From Candidatus Eiseniibacteriota bacterium (lineage in GTDB: Bacteria > Eisenbacteria > RBG-16-71-46): 64,000 nt of DNA. Below, in pieces: positions 25,248 through 34,836 of this stretch. Numbering within the stretch: the first letter of the stretch is position 1; every line of letters starts with the position of its first letter. Made by a program: the position numbers and the translations under genes. The notes under the pieces are model-generated. The model was not told the DNA's origin, did not search any database, and worked only from the letters and a program-made list of their open reading frames with translations. Location of the stretch: contig JADJLL010000017.1 in the NCBI GenBank assembly GCA_016710095.1, positions 26,047 through 90,046 of the forward strand, read 5' to 3'.

Positions 25248-26405
25248 TTAGGCCGCCCGCCGCTCGAACTCGCGGATGGCGGTCAGCGTCATCGTCTGGT
25301 TGTGCAGGTCGCACGGGCCGTTCGCGTGCGGCGACAGTTCGCCGTACGAGTAGAAGCCGACCTGCTGCGTGCCCGCGGGAAGCGCGTCGAGCGTCGCCTC
25401 GAGTTCCTCTTCGGTCCGCTCGCCCAGGATGAGGCGGCGGCCGACGCAACTGATCGCCACGCTCAGCACGGGACCGTCCGCGCTCGCCTCCGCGTCCATC
25501 GCGGATTCCGCGGCGCGGCCGGCGCCGGCGATCACGCGGTCGAAGTTCGCGGACATGAGCTGGCACATCCAGCCCTGCGGGATGTCGCCCGCGAAGGTCA
25601 TGGACTGGCTCGCCTCGTCCACACCGAGCAGCGTGCGCACGACGACGTTCTCGTCGGTCGCGTCGCGACGCAGCGCGAGCGGGAACAGGAGGCCGGTCGC
25701 GGGAAGGCCCGCGGCGCGGTCACCGAGGTAGCGCTTGTAGAGATCGAGCGCCGGCTTGCCGTCGAGTTCGAACAGCACGTTGCCCTCGGAGCGCGTGACG
25801 ATGCGTTCGGGGCCGAACTTGTCCCAGCCGCCCTGCGAGCCGTGCGTGACCTGCACGCTCTTGCCGTACAACCCGACGGCGGCGACGATGTGACGGGCGG
25901 GCGCGCCGTCGCGGAGCACCCACGTCTGCACGAAGCTCGGTCCGTCGCCCGCGAGTCCGCCGGTGACGCTCACGGCGTGCGTGAGCGCGCCGTTGATGCC
26001 GCGCACGAGTTCGCTGCCGTTGACCGCGAGGCCGTCGGACAGCACGAGGATCGCGCTGAGGTCTTCGCCACCGAGCTCGGCGGCGAGCTTGCGGCCCGCT
26101 TCGTACGACGTCTTCGCGTCCTCGACGACGGCGTACGCCAGCTTCACCGGCGTCTCGTCGAACTTCGCGACGGCGACGACGACGGAGTGATCGTGGATGC
26201 TCGCGCCGTGGATCTCTCCCGCGGTCGAACAACCCGTGACGCACGCACGCGGAAACGCGGCGGCGACCTGGGCGATCGGCTCGGCGACTTCGGCTGCGTC
26301 GGTCGCGCCGAACAGCAGCACGAGCGTCTGGTCGGAATCGAGCGTGGGATCGAAAGGCGCGGACCAGCCGGCGCCGGCGTCGTGGCGATAAGTGACGAGC
26401 TTCAT
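25248..26405 (-). CDS. FIST-domain signal sensor (pair 1)
   Basis: A 385-residue FIST protein. FIST_N: QTLVLLFGATDAAEVAEPI, the hallmark GCSTAGEIHGASIHDHSVV, AILVLSDGLAVNGSELVRG and TGGLAGDGPSFVQTWVL. FIST_C: ELDGKPALDLYKRYLGD, VVVRTLLGVDEASQSMTFAG, AISCVGRRLILGERTEEELE, and the terminal GFYSYGELSPHANGPCDLHN with QTMTLTAI. FIST domains are proposed small-ligand (possibly amino-acid) sensors found with signalling modules. The ATG with a GGGAG upstream is preferred over a TTG six codons earlier. It precedes the PAS hybrid kinase in an operon; a second, diverged FIST-kinase operon lies at 44.2-47.3 kb. Confidence 0.93.
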   Translation of the reverse strand: MKLVTYRHDAGAGWSAPFDPTLDSDQTLVLLFGATDAAEVAEPIAQVAAAFPRACVTGCSTAGEIHGASIHDHSVVVAVAKFDETPVKLAYAVVEDAKTSYEAGRKLAAELGGEDLSAILVLSDGLAVNGSELVRGINGALTHAVSVTGGLAGDGPSFVQTWVLRDGAPARHIVAAVGLYGKSVQVTHGSQGGWDKFGPERIVTRSEGNVLFELDGKPALDLYKRYLGDRAAGLPATGLLFPLALRRDATDENVVVRTLLGVDEASQSMTFAGDIPQGWMCQLMSANFDRVIAGAGRAAESAMDAEASADGPVLSVAISCVGRRLILGERTEEELEATLDALPAGTQQVGFYSYGELSPHANGPCDLHNQTMTLTAIREFERRAA

Positions 26406-26582
26406 GTCGCGCTCCCGAGACAATAGGACGCACTCCGGGGTGGCTCCCCGGGGATCTCGCCTGTCAGTCTCGGAAGACGGCGGCGGCTCGTGAGAGGGCG
26501 TGCGCGGGAGATTTCAGCGGCGCCGGGGCCGCCGCTCGCAAATGCCTGCAAGTGCGTCGGAGGCTCTCGCGGCGTCCGGCCG

Positions 26583-28538
26583 TCAGCGGCGGACGGAGTC
26601 CGCGGACGCGGCGAGCCGCGCCTCCAGGGCCCGCGCGGCCGCCCGCTGCGAGCCGGCGCCGTCCTCCCACTCGGCCGCGAGCGCCCGGCGCAGCGCCGCG
26701 AGCGCATCGGCTTCGCGGCCCTCGACCAGCGCCGCGGACGCTTCGAGCGTGTGCCCGAGCGCGGCTTCCGGATACATCGCGACGATGCGGCGCGCCTGCT
26801 CGCGCGCCGTCGCGAAGTCGCCGCGTGCGAGCGCGGCACGCGCGTGCTCCGCGCGCACGAGCGCGTCCGAGGGCGCGAGCCGCTCGGCAGTCGCGAAAGC
26901 CGAGTCCGGCGCCTCGCCGCGGGCGGACAGCGCCTGCGCGAGTCGAAGATGGTTCATCGCGCGCGCGGGGCGCAGCGCGATCGCCGCGCGCGCTTCGCGT
27001 TCGGCCGCCTCGGCGTGAGCCTGTGCCTTCGCGCGATCGGTCCCGCTCGCGCGGGCCGCCGCGAGGTGCGCGTCCGCGGCCAGCCGCCACGGCGCGTCGT
27101 CGAAGCCCGCGGCGGCGAGCGAGGCGTCCGCGGAGCGCGCGGCGAACTCCGCGAGCGCCACGCGCTGCTCGGGCGGCGCGCCGACGGACTGCTCGAGCGC
27201 GGCGCGCGCACGGCCGGCTTCGGCGAGCGCGCGCAGGCCGGGCACGAACGCGATCGCCACGGCGAGCGCGGCCGCGACCGCGGCGGCGCGGGCGGACGTC
27301 GCCGGCCACCGGCGCGCCACCGCCGCCGGCGCTCCCGCCGCCATGCCGAGCAGCACCACGGCCCACACGGCGCCCGCGAGGCCGAGCGGGTTGAAGAGCG
27401 CGGCCACCGCGAGCGCGGCGAGCGCGCCGGCTTCTTCCGCGCGGCTCTCCCCCGCGTGCGGCGAGCGCATCGCACGCACGAGCGGCGCGAGCGCGCACAC
27501 CGCCCACACGGCCATCGCCAGCACGCCGAGCACGCCGAGCGTCGCGAGCAGTTGCAGCGGCGCGCCGTGCGCGTGCGCCGGAGTGCCGAGCCACACGTGG
27601 CGCCAGTACTCGGGCGTCTGCACGCGCGGGAACGCGAGGCCGAAGCCGTCCGGTCCTTGTCCGAACCACGGACGCTCGCGCCACAACTGCAGCGCGGCGC
27701 GCGCGATCTCGAGCCGTGCGGGCGACGAGCTGGCCGAAGCGCCCTCGGCGAAGCGCGCGAGCGGCGCGGCGCGCAGCGCGAACGCGCTCCACGCGAGCGC
27801 GGGGCCCGCGGCGCACGCGAGCGCGACCAGCGCGCGGGCGCGTGGCGCGCGCGACGCGACGATCGCGCACGCGACGCCGGCGAACGCCGCGAGCATCGCT
27901 CCGCGCGACAGCGTCGCCGCGATCGCGCAGCCGAGCAGCGCGGCCGAGGCGGCGAGCACGACGCGATCGCCGCGCCCCGACGCGAGCCGCGCGGCGGCGA
28001 TCGCGAGCGCCGGCGCGAGCACCGCGCCGAGCAGGATGGGATTGCCGAGCGTCGCGGCCGGCCGCAGCGTGACCGCGCCGGCGTGCGCGTAGCGCGCGGC
28101 ATCGCCCCACGCGAACGCATCGAATCCCGCGAACTGCGCGAGCGCGTACGCGGCCGCGATCGTCGCGGCGGCGAGCGCCACGTCGAGCGTGCGCGATCGC
28201 GCCGCCGCGTCGGCGTGCGCGGCGCGCGCGCCGAAGAAGAGCGCGACCAGCGCGGTCCAGATCGCGAGCCCCTCGCGCTGCTCGATCTCGCCGAAGAGCG
28301 CGAGCGTGCCCGAGGGCGCGACCGCGGCCGAGAGCGCCACCACGAGCAGCGCGACGAGCGCGGCGCGCGCGGGCGCGTCGTGCGCGCGATCGCCGCGCGC
28401 GAACGCGTCCACCGCGAGCGCGGCCCCGATCGCGAGCAGCCCCGCCGCCTTGAGCGGGGCGAACGGATCGAGCAGCGCGGGCGCGAACGCGAGCACGGCG
28501 AACGCCACGCCCGCGCGCACGAGGACTCGTGTCGTCAC
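26583..28538 (-). CDS. O-antigen ligase/Wzy_C-family polytopic membrane protein with TPR-like C terminus
   Basis: A 651-residue membrane protein of about ten Ala/Leu-rich helices (for example VTTRVLVRAGVAFAVLAFAP). The Wzy_C/WaaL-type periplasmic signature FGQGPDGFGLAFPRV and the histidine-containing TPAHAHGAPLQLLATLGVLG are present. After the last helices, residues about 440-651 are TPR-like (ATAERLAPSDALVRAEHARA, ARRIVAMYPEAALGHTLEAS). This family joins polysaccharide repeats, ligates O-antigen to lipid A-core, or transfers glycans to proteins. The TPR tail and the co-operonic secreted proteins make protein O-glycosylation a possible role, which is inference. GTG start two bases after the stop of the upstream gene. 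Confidence 0.85.
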   Translation of the reverse strand: MTTRVLVRAGVAFAVLAFAPALLDPFAPLKAAGLLAIGAALAVDAFARGDRAHDAPARAALVALLVVALSAAVAPSGTLALFGEIEQREGLAIWTALVALFFGARAAHADAAARSRTLDVALAAATIAAAYALAQFAGFDAFAWGDAARYAHAGAVTLRPAATLGNPILLGAVLAPALAIAAARLASGRGDRVVLAASAALLGCAIAATLSRGAMLAAFAGVACAIVASRAPRARALVALACAAGPALAWSAFALRAAPLARFAEGASASSSPARLEIARAALQLWRERPWFGQGPDGFGLAFPRVQTPEYWRHVWLGTPAHAHGAPLQLLATLGVLGVLAMAVWAVCALAPLVRAMRSPHAGESRAEEAGALAALAVAALFNPLGLAGAVWAVVLLGMAAGAPAAVARRWPATSARAAAVAAALAVAIAFVPGLRALAEAGRARAALEQSVGAPPEQRVALAEFAARSADASLAAAGFDDAPWRLAADAHLAAARASGTDRAKAQAHAEAAEREARAAIALRPARAMNHLRLAQALSARGEAPDSAFATAERLAPSDALVRAEHARAALARGDFATAREQARRIVAMYPEAALGHTLEASAALVEGREADALAALRRALAAEWEDGAGSQRAAARALEARLAASADSVRR

Positions 28539-28540
28539 GA

Positions 28541-29947
28541 TCAGCGGATCAGCACCACGCGGGCGAGCGCGGCGTGCCCCTCGGCATCCGTGGCGCGTAC
28601 GAAGTACAGCCCGGCGGGCAGCGGGCGCCCGGAGCGCGACGCGGTCCACGTGTAGCGGCCCGACGCGCCCGTCACGATCGCGTCGTCGGCCACGCGCCGT
28701 CCGCGTGCGTCGAGCACTTCGAGCGTCACACGTCCCACCGCTCCGCTCCACGCGAGCACGCTCGCGCCGCGCGCGGGGTTCGGCGTGGCGCGCAGTTCGA
28801 GCGGCGAGCGCCGCGGCGTGGACTCGACACCGACGACGCTCGTGGTGTCGCCGATCACCCGGAACGAAAGCGCCCGCTCGGCCTCGAGATTCCACGGTTG
28901 CCCGTTCTGGGAGCGCGTCCACATCGGGCCGATCGACGAGGTGAAATCGGCGCCCTCGGCCCCGGTCAGCGCGTGCGCGCGCACTCGACTGGTTCCTGGG
29001 CGTCACGCGCAGCCAGTAGTCCACGCCCGGCAGCAGCGTGAGCGAGCTGTCGAAGTCGAAATGGCTACCCAGGGGCGCCGACCGCTGGCGGTCACATGCG
29101 AACGCGGCAACAGGGCGGGCGGCACTTCCAGCGGCGGAAATGCGCCACTCATGCCGTCGCGCAGGATCGCCACGGAGCCGACGGAGTTCCACGTCATGGC
29201 CGAGTCCACAGGGAATTCGACCCACTGCAGCCGAACGCGGCGTGGCACACGGAAGCGCTGCAGAACGTCGAAGTAGGAGAATCCGAGTGTGACGTCCGTG
29301 CTCATCACGCTCTGCACGACGCGCAGCTCCTGCAGGGACGCGTCACCGCCGCAGAGCGAGAATCCGTGCACGGGATGCGAGCCCGGCGCAGCGTCGGCCG
29401 ATCCGAGCCGGCGTAGACGCCCACGGGCAGCGTGGGTCACCGCGCGTTCGTAGCGGAACACCGTGTTGTTGTAGGGATAGTTGCCCGTGTACACCATCGC
29501 GCCGGAGCCCGACGGCGACTGCGCGACGTGCGCGATCGCGCGCGTCACGAGCGGTGGGGACATCTGGATGTGGAGCCAGTTCCACGCCATGTTCGAGGAA
29601 TTCAGCTCGACGCTGCGCAAGGCGACCGTCGTGGGGTCGGGCTGCAGCTGACCGGCGTCCCATTGCACGACGTCGAGCCGCCCGAAGGTGTAACTCGGGT
29701 TCACCTTCAGGCTGCACGCCGCGAGGTTCGCGTTCATCGGGAACGGCTGTGCGATCCGCCCGTACGGAGGCAGCGTGATCACAGTGCTCCACGACGTGTT
29801 CGCGAACGGCAGCGTGCACGTGGGGTACGACGCCCACAGGGGCCCCGTGTCCCGCGCGCCGTCGGCGCGCAGCCGCGGGGCGAGAGCCGCGCCGAGCAGC
29901 AGCGTCGCGACGGCGCACACGGCGAAAGCGCGAATCAGCGAGCGCAT
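28541..29947 (-). CDS. Secreted FlgD-tail protein A, several frameshifts
   Basis: Begins with a signal peptide (MRSLIRAFAVCAVATLLLGA) after a GAGGAG ribosome-binding site. The body is beta-rich, with TLPPYGRIAQPFPMNANLAA, PTTVALRSVELNSSNMAW and LQRFRVPRRVRLQWVEFPVD. The end is a FlgD-like tag (LEVLDARGRRVAD, PLPAGLYFVRATD, final VVLIR). To follow homology with the tandem neighbour, the frame must change four times: about 29435, 29388, 29075 and 28985. The net length is divisible by three and would give about 468 residues. No enzyme motif is recognised. It is co-operonic with protein B upstream and the Wzy_C ligase downstream. Clustered breaks make the exact sequence unreliable. Confidence 0.65.
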
Positions 29948-29961
29948 GGAAGTCTCCTCTT

Positions 29962-31387
29962 TCACTTCACCAGCACGATGCGCGCGAACGCCGAGTGACT
30001 GGCGTCGTCCGTCGCGCGCACGAAGTACAGCCCGGGCGCGAGCGGCCGTTCCGCGCGTGAGGCGCTCCACATCCATTGCCCGCTCACGCCGGCGCCGCGC
30101 TCGCCCGTTCCCACGCGACGGCCGCGCGCGTCGAGCACTTCGAAGCGCACGCCTCCCGTCGCGCCGCTCCACGAAAGCGTGCTGACGCCGCGCGAAGGGT
30201 TGGGCGTCGCCCGCAGTTCGAGCGGCGAGCGCGCCGGAACCACGTCGGCGTCCAGCTGCCCGCCCGCATCGTCCCCGATCACGCGGAAGCACAGCGCACG
30301 ATTGATCTCGTACGTCCACTCGACGCCCGTCGTCGTACGCGAGAAGAGCGGCCCGATCGCCGACGTGAAGTTCGGTCCTTCGGAGCCGGTCACCTGGCGG
30401 CCGCGCACGTGGAACTGGTGCGCGTTCGTGAGGTGCACCCAGTAGTCCACGCCGGGCACGAGCGTCACCGTCGAGTCGAAGTTGAAAGGCGCGCACCACG
30501 CGGGCGACACGTAGCCGGGATAGAACGGCATCTCGATGAGCGACTGCGGCAGCGTGATCGGCATGGGCTCCGAGGGGGCAGCGGCCCGAGGATGCCGATG
30601 GCGGCTGGCTCGTACTGCGCGGTCGCGTAGCCGTCGACCGCGATCTCGATCCAGCGCACGCGCACGGCGCGAGGCACGCGGAAGCGCTGCAGCATCTCGT
30701 AGCGGCTCGCGTCGAGCACGAGGTCCGTGCGCATCACGCACTGCGCGACGCGCAGCCGCTGCGCGGTCACGTCGCCGCCGCAGAGCGAGAGCGCGTGCAC
30801 GCCGTGCGGTCCGGGAAGCGTCGACCACGCGCCGGGCACGTTGCGATGGAATCCCACGGGCATGTCCGCGGCGCCGTTCTGCGCGTACACGAACTGGAAG
30901 CTGTTGATCGCGTTCTTGCCGGCGACTTCGAGCGCACCGACGTTCGACGGCGGCTCGGCGACACCGGCGAGCGCCTGCGTCACGACCGGCGGACTGAACG
31001 TGACCTGCTGCGAGCCGAAGATCGCGCCGGTGTTCGTGAGCATCACGGAGCGCAGTGCGAAGGTCGTGGGATCGGGCGCGAGGCCCGCGAGGTCCCACTG
31101 GAGCACGCGAATGGTCCCCGCGTTGTACATCGGCGCGACCCGAAGGCTGCACGCGGCGATGTTGCCGGGCATCGCGAACGGCTGCACGACCGCGCCGATG
31201 GACGACACGGTCACGTACGACTCACCCGGCGTCTGCAGGAGCGGCGCCGCGCACGGCCAGTACGTCGGCCAGAAGAACTCGACGGACTCCTGCGACGTTC
31301 CGCTGCGCGCAGGCGTGGAGCGAAGGCGCTCACGCTGAGCAGCAGCAGGCAGAACAGCACGGCGGAGATCCGGAGGAGTTTCGGCAT
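29962..31387 (-). CDS. Secreted FlgD-tail protein B, paralogue of A, two frameshifts
   Basis: Signal peptide MPKLLRISAVLFCLLLLSVS, then the frame switches near 31315 and again near 30575. The pieces read as one protein: SGTSQESVEFFWPTYWPCAA, VTVSSIGAVVQPFAMPGNIA, GVHALSLCGGDVTAQRLRVA, LPQSLIEMPFYPGYVSPAWC, TVTLVPGVDYWVHLTNAHQF. The terminal FlgD-like module is VRFEVLDARGRRVG, LAPGLYFVRATDD and final RIVLVK. It aligns with protein A over its full length, so this is a tandem duplication. At 30575 the window reads five Cs where six would keep frame. The intact product would be about 474 residues. Function unknown. Confidence 0.68.
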
Positions 31388-31436
31388 GAGCGCCCTCGAG
31401 GGTGGTGCGTGCCCCGGTCGAGCGGCAGCGCCCGAA

Positions 31437-31446
31437 AGTGTAGGGC
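31437..31446 (-). promoter_or_regulatory. Possible promoter -10 for the protein B operon
   Basis: On the minus strand CCTACACTTT, 50 bases before the protein B ATG, fits the TAnnnT pattern seen elsewhere in the window. Weak on its own. Confidence 0.3.
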
Positions 31447-31467
31447 GTGCCCGCAAAGGCCCCCAAG

Positions 31468-32609
31468 TCAGTATCCCGGCGCGTCGCGCCGTTCCCTCGC
31501 CGGGCGCGCTCGGGCGCGAGCCGCACGACCGCACCGTTCGCCGTGCCGGGGCCGCCCGCGGCGGCGCTCGTGCCGCGCGCGAGGTACCAGAGCGCGCCGT
31601 CCGGACCGACGCGCAGGTCCACGGGACCGGCCACGCGCACGCGCCCGAAGACGTGCGCCGAGTCGGGCTTCGCCGGATCGAGCCAGCGCAGCTCGTTCGC
31701 GCACAGGTCGGCGAACAGGTATCGCCCGCTCCACTCCCGCGCGTACGCCGAGCCGGCCGTGCGCAAGAACGCGCCGCCGGTGATCGCGCAGCCCGTCGCG
31801 TGCGAGTACGTGTGCGCGGGATTCCGGAATCGCACGTCGGGGCCGTGGCCCTCGAAGATCGGCCAGCCGTAGTTCGCGCCGGCCACGCCCGCGTTCACCT
31901 CCTCGTACAGGCTGCCGCCGACGTCGTTCACCCACGGCGCGCCCGTCGCGGGATCGAAGTCGAACGCGAACGGGTTGCGAAACCCGCGCGCCCAGATCGC
32001 GCCGTGCACGCCGTGCGCGAGCCGCACGAACGGATTGTCCGCGGGCACCGAGCCGTCGCGCTCGAAGCGCAGCAGCTTGCCCGCGCTCGAGCGCAGGCTC
32101 TGCGCCGTTTCGCCGCGATCGTCGTCACCCGTCCCCAGCCACAGCTTGCCGTCGGGCCCCACACGCAGCGTGCCGCCGACGTGCACGTGGTTGCCGCGCG
32201 GATCGAGTTCCACGAGGCGCTTCGCGCTGCCGGACACGACGCGATCGCCGCGCACGGTGAAGCGCTCGATCACCTCGCGCGGCGTCGGCACGGAGTCGGT
32301 CCAGCACACGTACACCCAGCCGTTGCGCGCGAAGTCCGGATCGCACGCGATGCCGAGCAGGCCGTCCTCCACCGAGGCGCGCGCGGGCACCGTGAGCAGC
32401 GGCCGTGCGAGCAACCGTCCCTGCTTCACCACGCGCACGCGCCCGGCCTGCTCGCACACGAACAGCCTTCCGTCCGGCGCGAACGTCATGCTCACCGGAC
32501 TGTCGAAGCCGCGCGCGACCACGACTTCGCGGAAGCCTTCGTGGATCGGCGGCGCCGGCGGCGGAACCGCGGCGGTGGCGAGAAGCGCGACGAGAAGGGC
32601 GGTCGACAT
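31468..32609 (-). CDS. Secreted PQQ-type sugar dehydrogenase, third copy, C-terminal frame uncertain
   Basis: About 380 residues starting with a short signal peptide (MSTALLVALLATAAVPPP). GSDH propeller motifs are complete: MTFAPDGRLFVCEQAGRVRV, VEDGLLGIACDPDFARNGWV, HVGGTLRVGPDGKLWLGTGD, SAGKLLRFERDG, ARGFRNPFAFDFDPATG, VNDVGGSLYEEVNAGVAGAN and YGWPIFEGHGPDV. After VVRLAPERA the frame would read on through the promoter of the next gene. A one-base shift near 31490 gives a stop at 31468, which I take as the true end. Unlike the other two copies it has no FlgD-like tail. The start lies 4 bases after a promoter-like element, suggesting a leaderless mRNA. Confidence 0.78.
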
Positions 32610-32613
32610 GGCC

Positions 32614-32627
32614 GCGCAGGCTACACC
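32614..32627 (-). promoter_or_regulatory. Promoter-like motif adjacent to the third dehydrogenase start
   Basis: On the minus strand this is GGTGTAGCCTGCGC, with TAGCCT as a -10-like hexamer, ending 4 bases before the ATG. No ribosome-binding site can fit between them. Confidence 0.4.
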
Positions 32628-32723
32628 TGCGGGAGCGCGGGACGCACTCGGCGCTTGTCGCGACTGCCGCGCTGGGGCAGGCTGCTGCCGTTCACGCCCC
32701 ACGCGACGATCCGGAGCCCAACC

Positions 32724-34067
32724 ATGACCACCACGACGGCATCACGCCCCACCTGGCGTTTCCCGCGCGCGTTCTGGACCGCGAACCTCGCGGAACTGTT
32801 CGAGCGCGCGGCCTACTACGGCACGTTCATCGCCCTGCGCACCTACCTCCTGCGCGTCGTGCACCTGAGCGACGTCGAGGCGGGCTGGATCGCGGGCCTC
32901 TTCGGCGCGCTCATCTACCTGTTCCCGTTCATCAGCGGTGCGCTCGCCGATCGTCTCGGCTTCCGCCACTCGCTCATGCTCGCGTTCGGGCTGCTCGCGC
33001 TCGGCTACGGCGCGCTCGGCGTCGTGCACGACTACTGGCCCGTCATGGGCGCGCTGCTGCTCGTCGTGCTGGGTGGGTCGTTCGTGAAGCCCGTCATCAC
33101 CGGCACCGCGATGAAGTCGTCCGACGAGAGCAATCGCGCTCGCGCGTTCTCGCTCTTCTACATGATCGTCAACATCGGCTCGTTCACGGGCAAGACGATC
33201 GTCGCGCCGATCCGCATCCAGATGGGCGTGCAGAACGTGCCGTTCTTTTCGGCCGCCGCCGCGTTCATCGGCTTCCTGATCGTCGCGTTCCTGTTCTTCC
33301 CCAAGGAAGAGACCGTCGCCAAGCCGCGCAGCATCGGCGAGACGTTCAAGGGCATGCTCACGGTGATGAGCAACCTGCGCTTCACGTCGCTCATCCTGAT
33401 CACCGCCGGCTTCTGGGCGATCCAGGGCCAGCTCTACGCCTCCATGCCCGACTACGTGATCCGCATGGCGGGCGAGACGTACAAGCCCGAGTGGTACGCG
33501 AACGTGAACCCGCTCGTGGTCGTGATGTTCGTCGTGCTCATCACGCAGCTCGTGCGCACGTGGAAGCCCGAGGTGAGCATCCTCGTGGCGATGACGCTCA
33601 TTCCGCTCTCGTCGCTCGCGATGGCGCTCTCGCCGATGCTCCACGGCAACGTGAACGTGTTCGGCGCGATGGTGCACCCGATCACGCTCATGATGGTCAT
33701 CGGCATCGCGATCCAGGGCCTCGCCGAGTGCTTCCTGAGCCCGAAGTACCTCGAGTTCGCGTCGAAGCAGGCGCCGGCCGGCCGCGAAGGCCTGTACCTC
33801 GGCTACGCGCACATGAACACGTTCTTCGCGTGGCTGTTCGGGTTCGTGTTCGCGGGCTACATGCTGAAGGCGTTCTGCCCCGATCCCTCGACGCTGCCCG
33901 CCGACGTGCAGGCGCAGCACGCCGCGGCGCTCGCGGGCGCGGGTCCGATGCCGGCCGCGTACGCGCACGCGCACTACCTCTGGTACGCGTTCGCCGGAGT
34001 CGGCGCGCTCTCGCTGATCGCGATGCTCGTCTTCGTGGCGGTGACCAACCGCAAGACCGCACGCTGA
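32724..34067 (+). CDS. POT/PTR-family proton-coupled peptide transporter
   Basis: A 447-residue major-facilitator protein of the proton-dependent oligopeptide transporter family. The family ExxER motif is in LAELFERAAYYGTFIALRTY. The second PTR signature is SLFYMIVNIGSFTGKTIVA. At least twelve hydrophobic helices are visible (GWIAGLFGALIYLFPFISGA, FIGFLIVAFLFF, the final YAFAGVGALSLIAMLVFVAV). It should import di- and tripeptides with protons across the inner membrane, which suits the secreted peptidases encoded nearby. Diverges from the third dehydrogenase gene and is followed by a strong terminator. Confidence 0.92.
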   Translation: MTTTTASRPTWRFPRAFWTANLAELFERAAYYGTFIALRTYLLRVVHLSDVEAGWIAGLFGALIYLFPFISGALADRLGFRHSLMLAFGLLALGYGALGVVHDYWPVMGALLLVVLGGSFVKPVITGTAMKSSDESNRARAFSLFYMIVNIGSFTGKTIVAPIRIQMGVQNVPFFSAAAAFIGFLIVAFLFFPKEETVAKPRSIGETFKGMLTVMSNLRFTSLILITAGFWAIQGQLYASMPDYVIRMAGETYKPEWYANVNPLVVVMFVVLITQLVRTWKPEVSILVAMTLIPLSSLAMALSPMLHGNVNVFGAMVHPITLMMVIGIAIQGLAECFLSPKYLEFASKQAPAGREGLYLGYAHMNTFFAWLFGFVFAGYMLKAFCPDPSTLPADVQAQHAAALAGAGPMPAAYAHAHYLWYAFAGVGALSLIAMLVFVAVTNRKTAR

Positions 34068-34107
34068 CGACGCTCCGGGAACTCGCGCGCGAGCGCAGGG
34101 TGGGAAC

Positions 34108-34136
34108 GTGGGCGGCCCCTTCCGGGGGCCGCCCAC
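34108..34136 (+). terminator. Hairpin terminator after the POT gene
   Basis: A perfect 12-bp stem (GTGGGCGGCCCC with GGGGCCGCCCAC) and 5-base loop, 40 bases after the transporter stop and just before the DUF1361 start. It has no T-run. Confidence 0.65.
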
Positions 34137-34140
34137 TCCC

Positions 34141-34836
34141 ATGACCGGCTCCCTCCTCGCGCTCTGGCGCTCGCCCCGCATTCGCATCGACGCCGCACTG
34201 ATCGTGTGGTGCGCGTTGATGGTCGTCGCGCGCGTGTGGCGCGCGGGAGCGCCCGCGTACTACTTCCTCTGCTGGAACCTGTTCCTCGCGGGCATCCCCG
34301 CGGGCGCCTCCGTGCTCTTCGAGCACGAGTCCCGCCGCGGTGGCTCACGCGCGCTCGCCGCGGTGTGGTTCGGCGTGTGGCTCGTCTTCCTTCCGAACGC
34401 GCCCTACCTCGTGACGGACTTCGTGCACCTGCATCCGCGGCCCCCCGTGCCGCTGTGGTTCGACATCGCGCTGCTCACGTCGTTCGCGGGCGCGGGGCTG
34501 ATGCTCGGATGGGGTTCGGTCGCCACGGTGCAGGACACGCTCGCGCGCACGTCGAGCCGCCTCACGGGATGGCTCGTCGCCGCGGGCTCGCTGCTGCTGT
34601 CGGGCTACGGCATCTACCTCGGGCGCTTCCTGCGCTGGAACAGCTGGGACGTGCTCTCCCGCCCCGGCGCACTGCTCGACGTCGTGTACGGGCACGCGCG
34701 CGGACACGACGTGTCGCAGCCGGCGTCCGTGACGATCGTCTACGGCGTCGGACTCGTGCTCGGCTACGTCACGGTGCGCGCGATCGCGGCGACGCAGCCG
34801 CCCGTCAGTGCTGACCCTCGTGACTCTTCCCGATGA
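34141..34836 (+). CDS. DUF1361 membrane protein
   Basis: A 231-residue protein of six or so transmembrane helices matching the DUF1361 pattern: YYFLCWNLFLAGIPAGASVL, VWFGVWLVFLPNAPYLVTDF with the conserved LPNAPY and VTDF, WFDIALLTSFAGAGLMLGW, and SGYGIYLGRFLRWNSWDVLS with the invariant GRFLRWNSWD. The family has no established function. I chose the ATG at 34141, because the longer GTG version starts inside the terminator hairpin. The 3' end overlaps the small minus-strand ORF by about 30 bases. Confidence 0.88.
   Translation: MTGSLLALWRSPRIRIDAALIVWCALMVVARVWRAGAPAYYFLCWNLFLAGIPAGASVLFEHESRRGGSRALAAVWFGVWLVFLPNAPYLVTDFVHLHPRPPVPLWFDIALLTSFAGAGLMLGWGSVATVQDTLARTSSRLTGWLVAAGSLLLSGYGIYLGRFLRWNSWDVLSRPGALLDVVYGHARGHDVSQPASVTIVYGVGLVLGYVTVRAIAATQPPVSADPRDSSR

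Noticed and set aside
31388..31467. The third dehydrogenase reading through into protein B as one fusion
   Set aside because: The read-through crosses a promoter-like element and a signal-peptide start in another frame; a local frame break with a stop at 31468 is more likely.
30795..32700. Long + strand open frame running into the POT transporter
   Set aside because: Composition is Arg/Ala-rich antisense shadow of proteins B and the third dehydrogenase; the true transporter start is the ATG at 32724.
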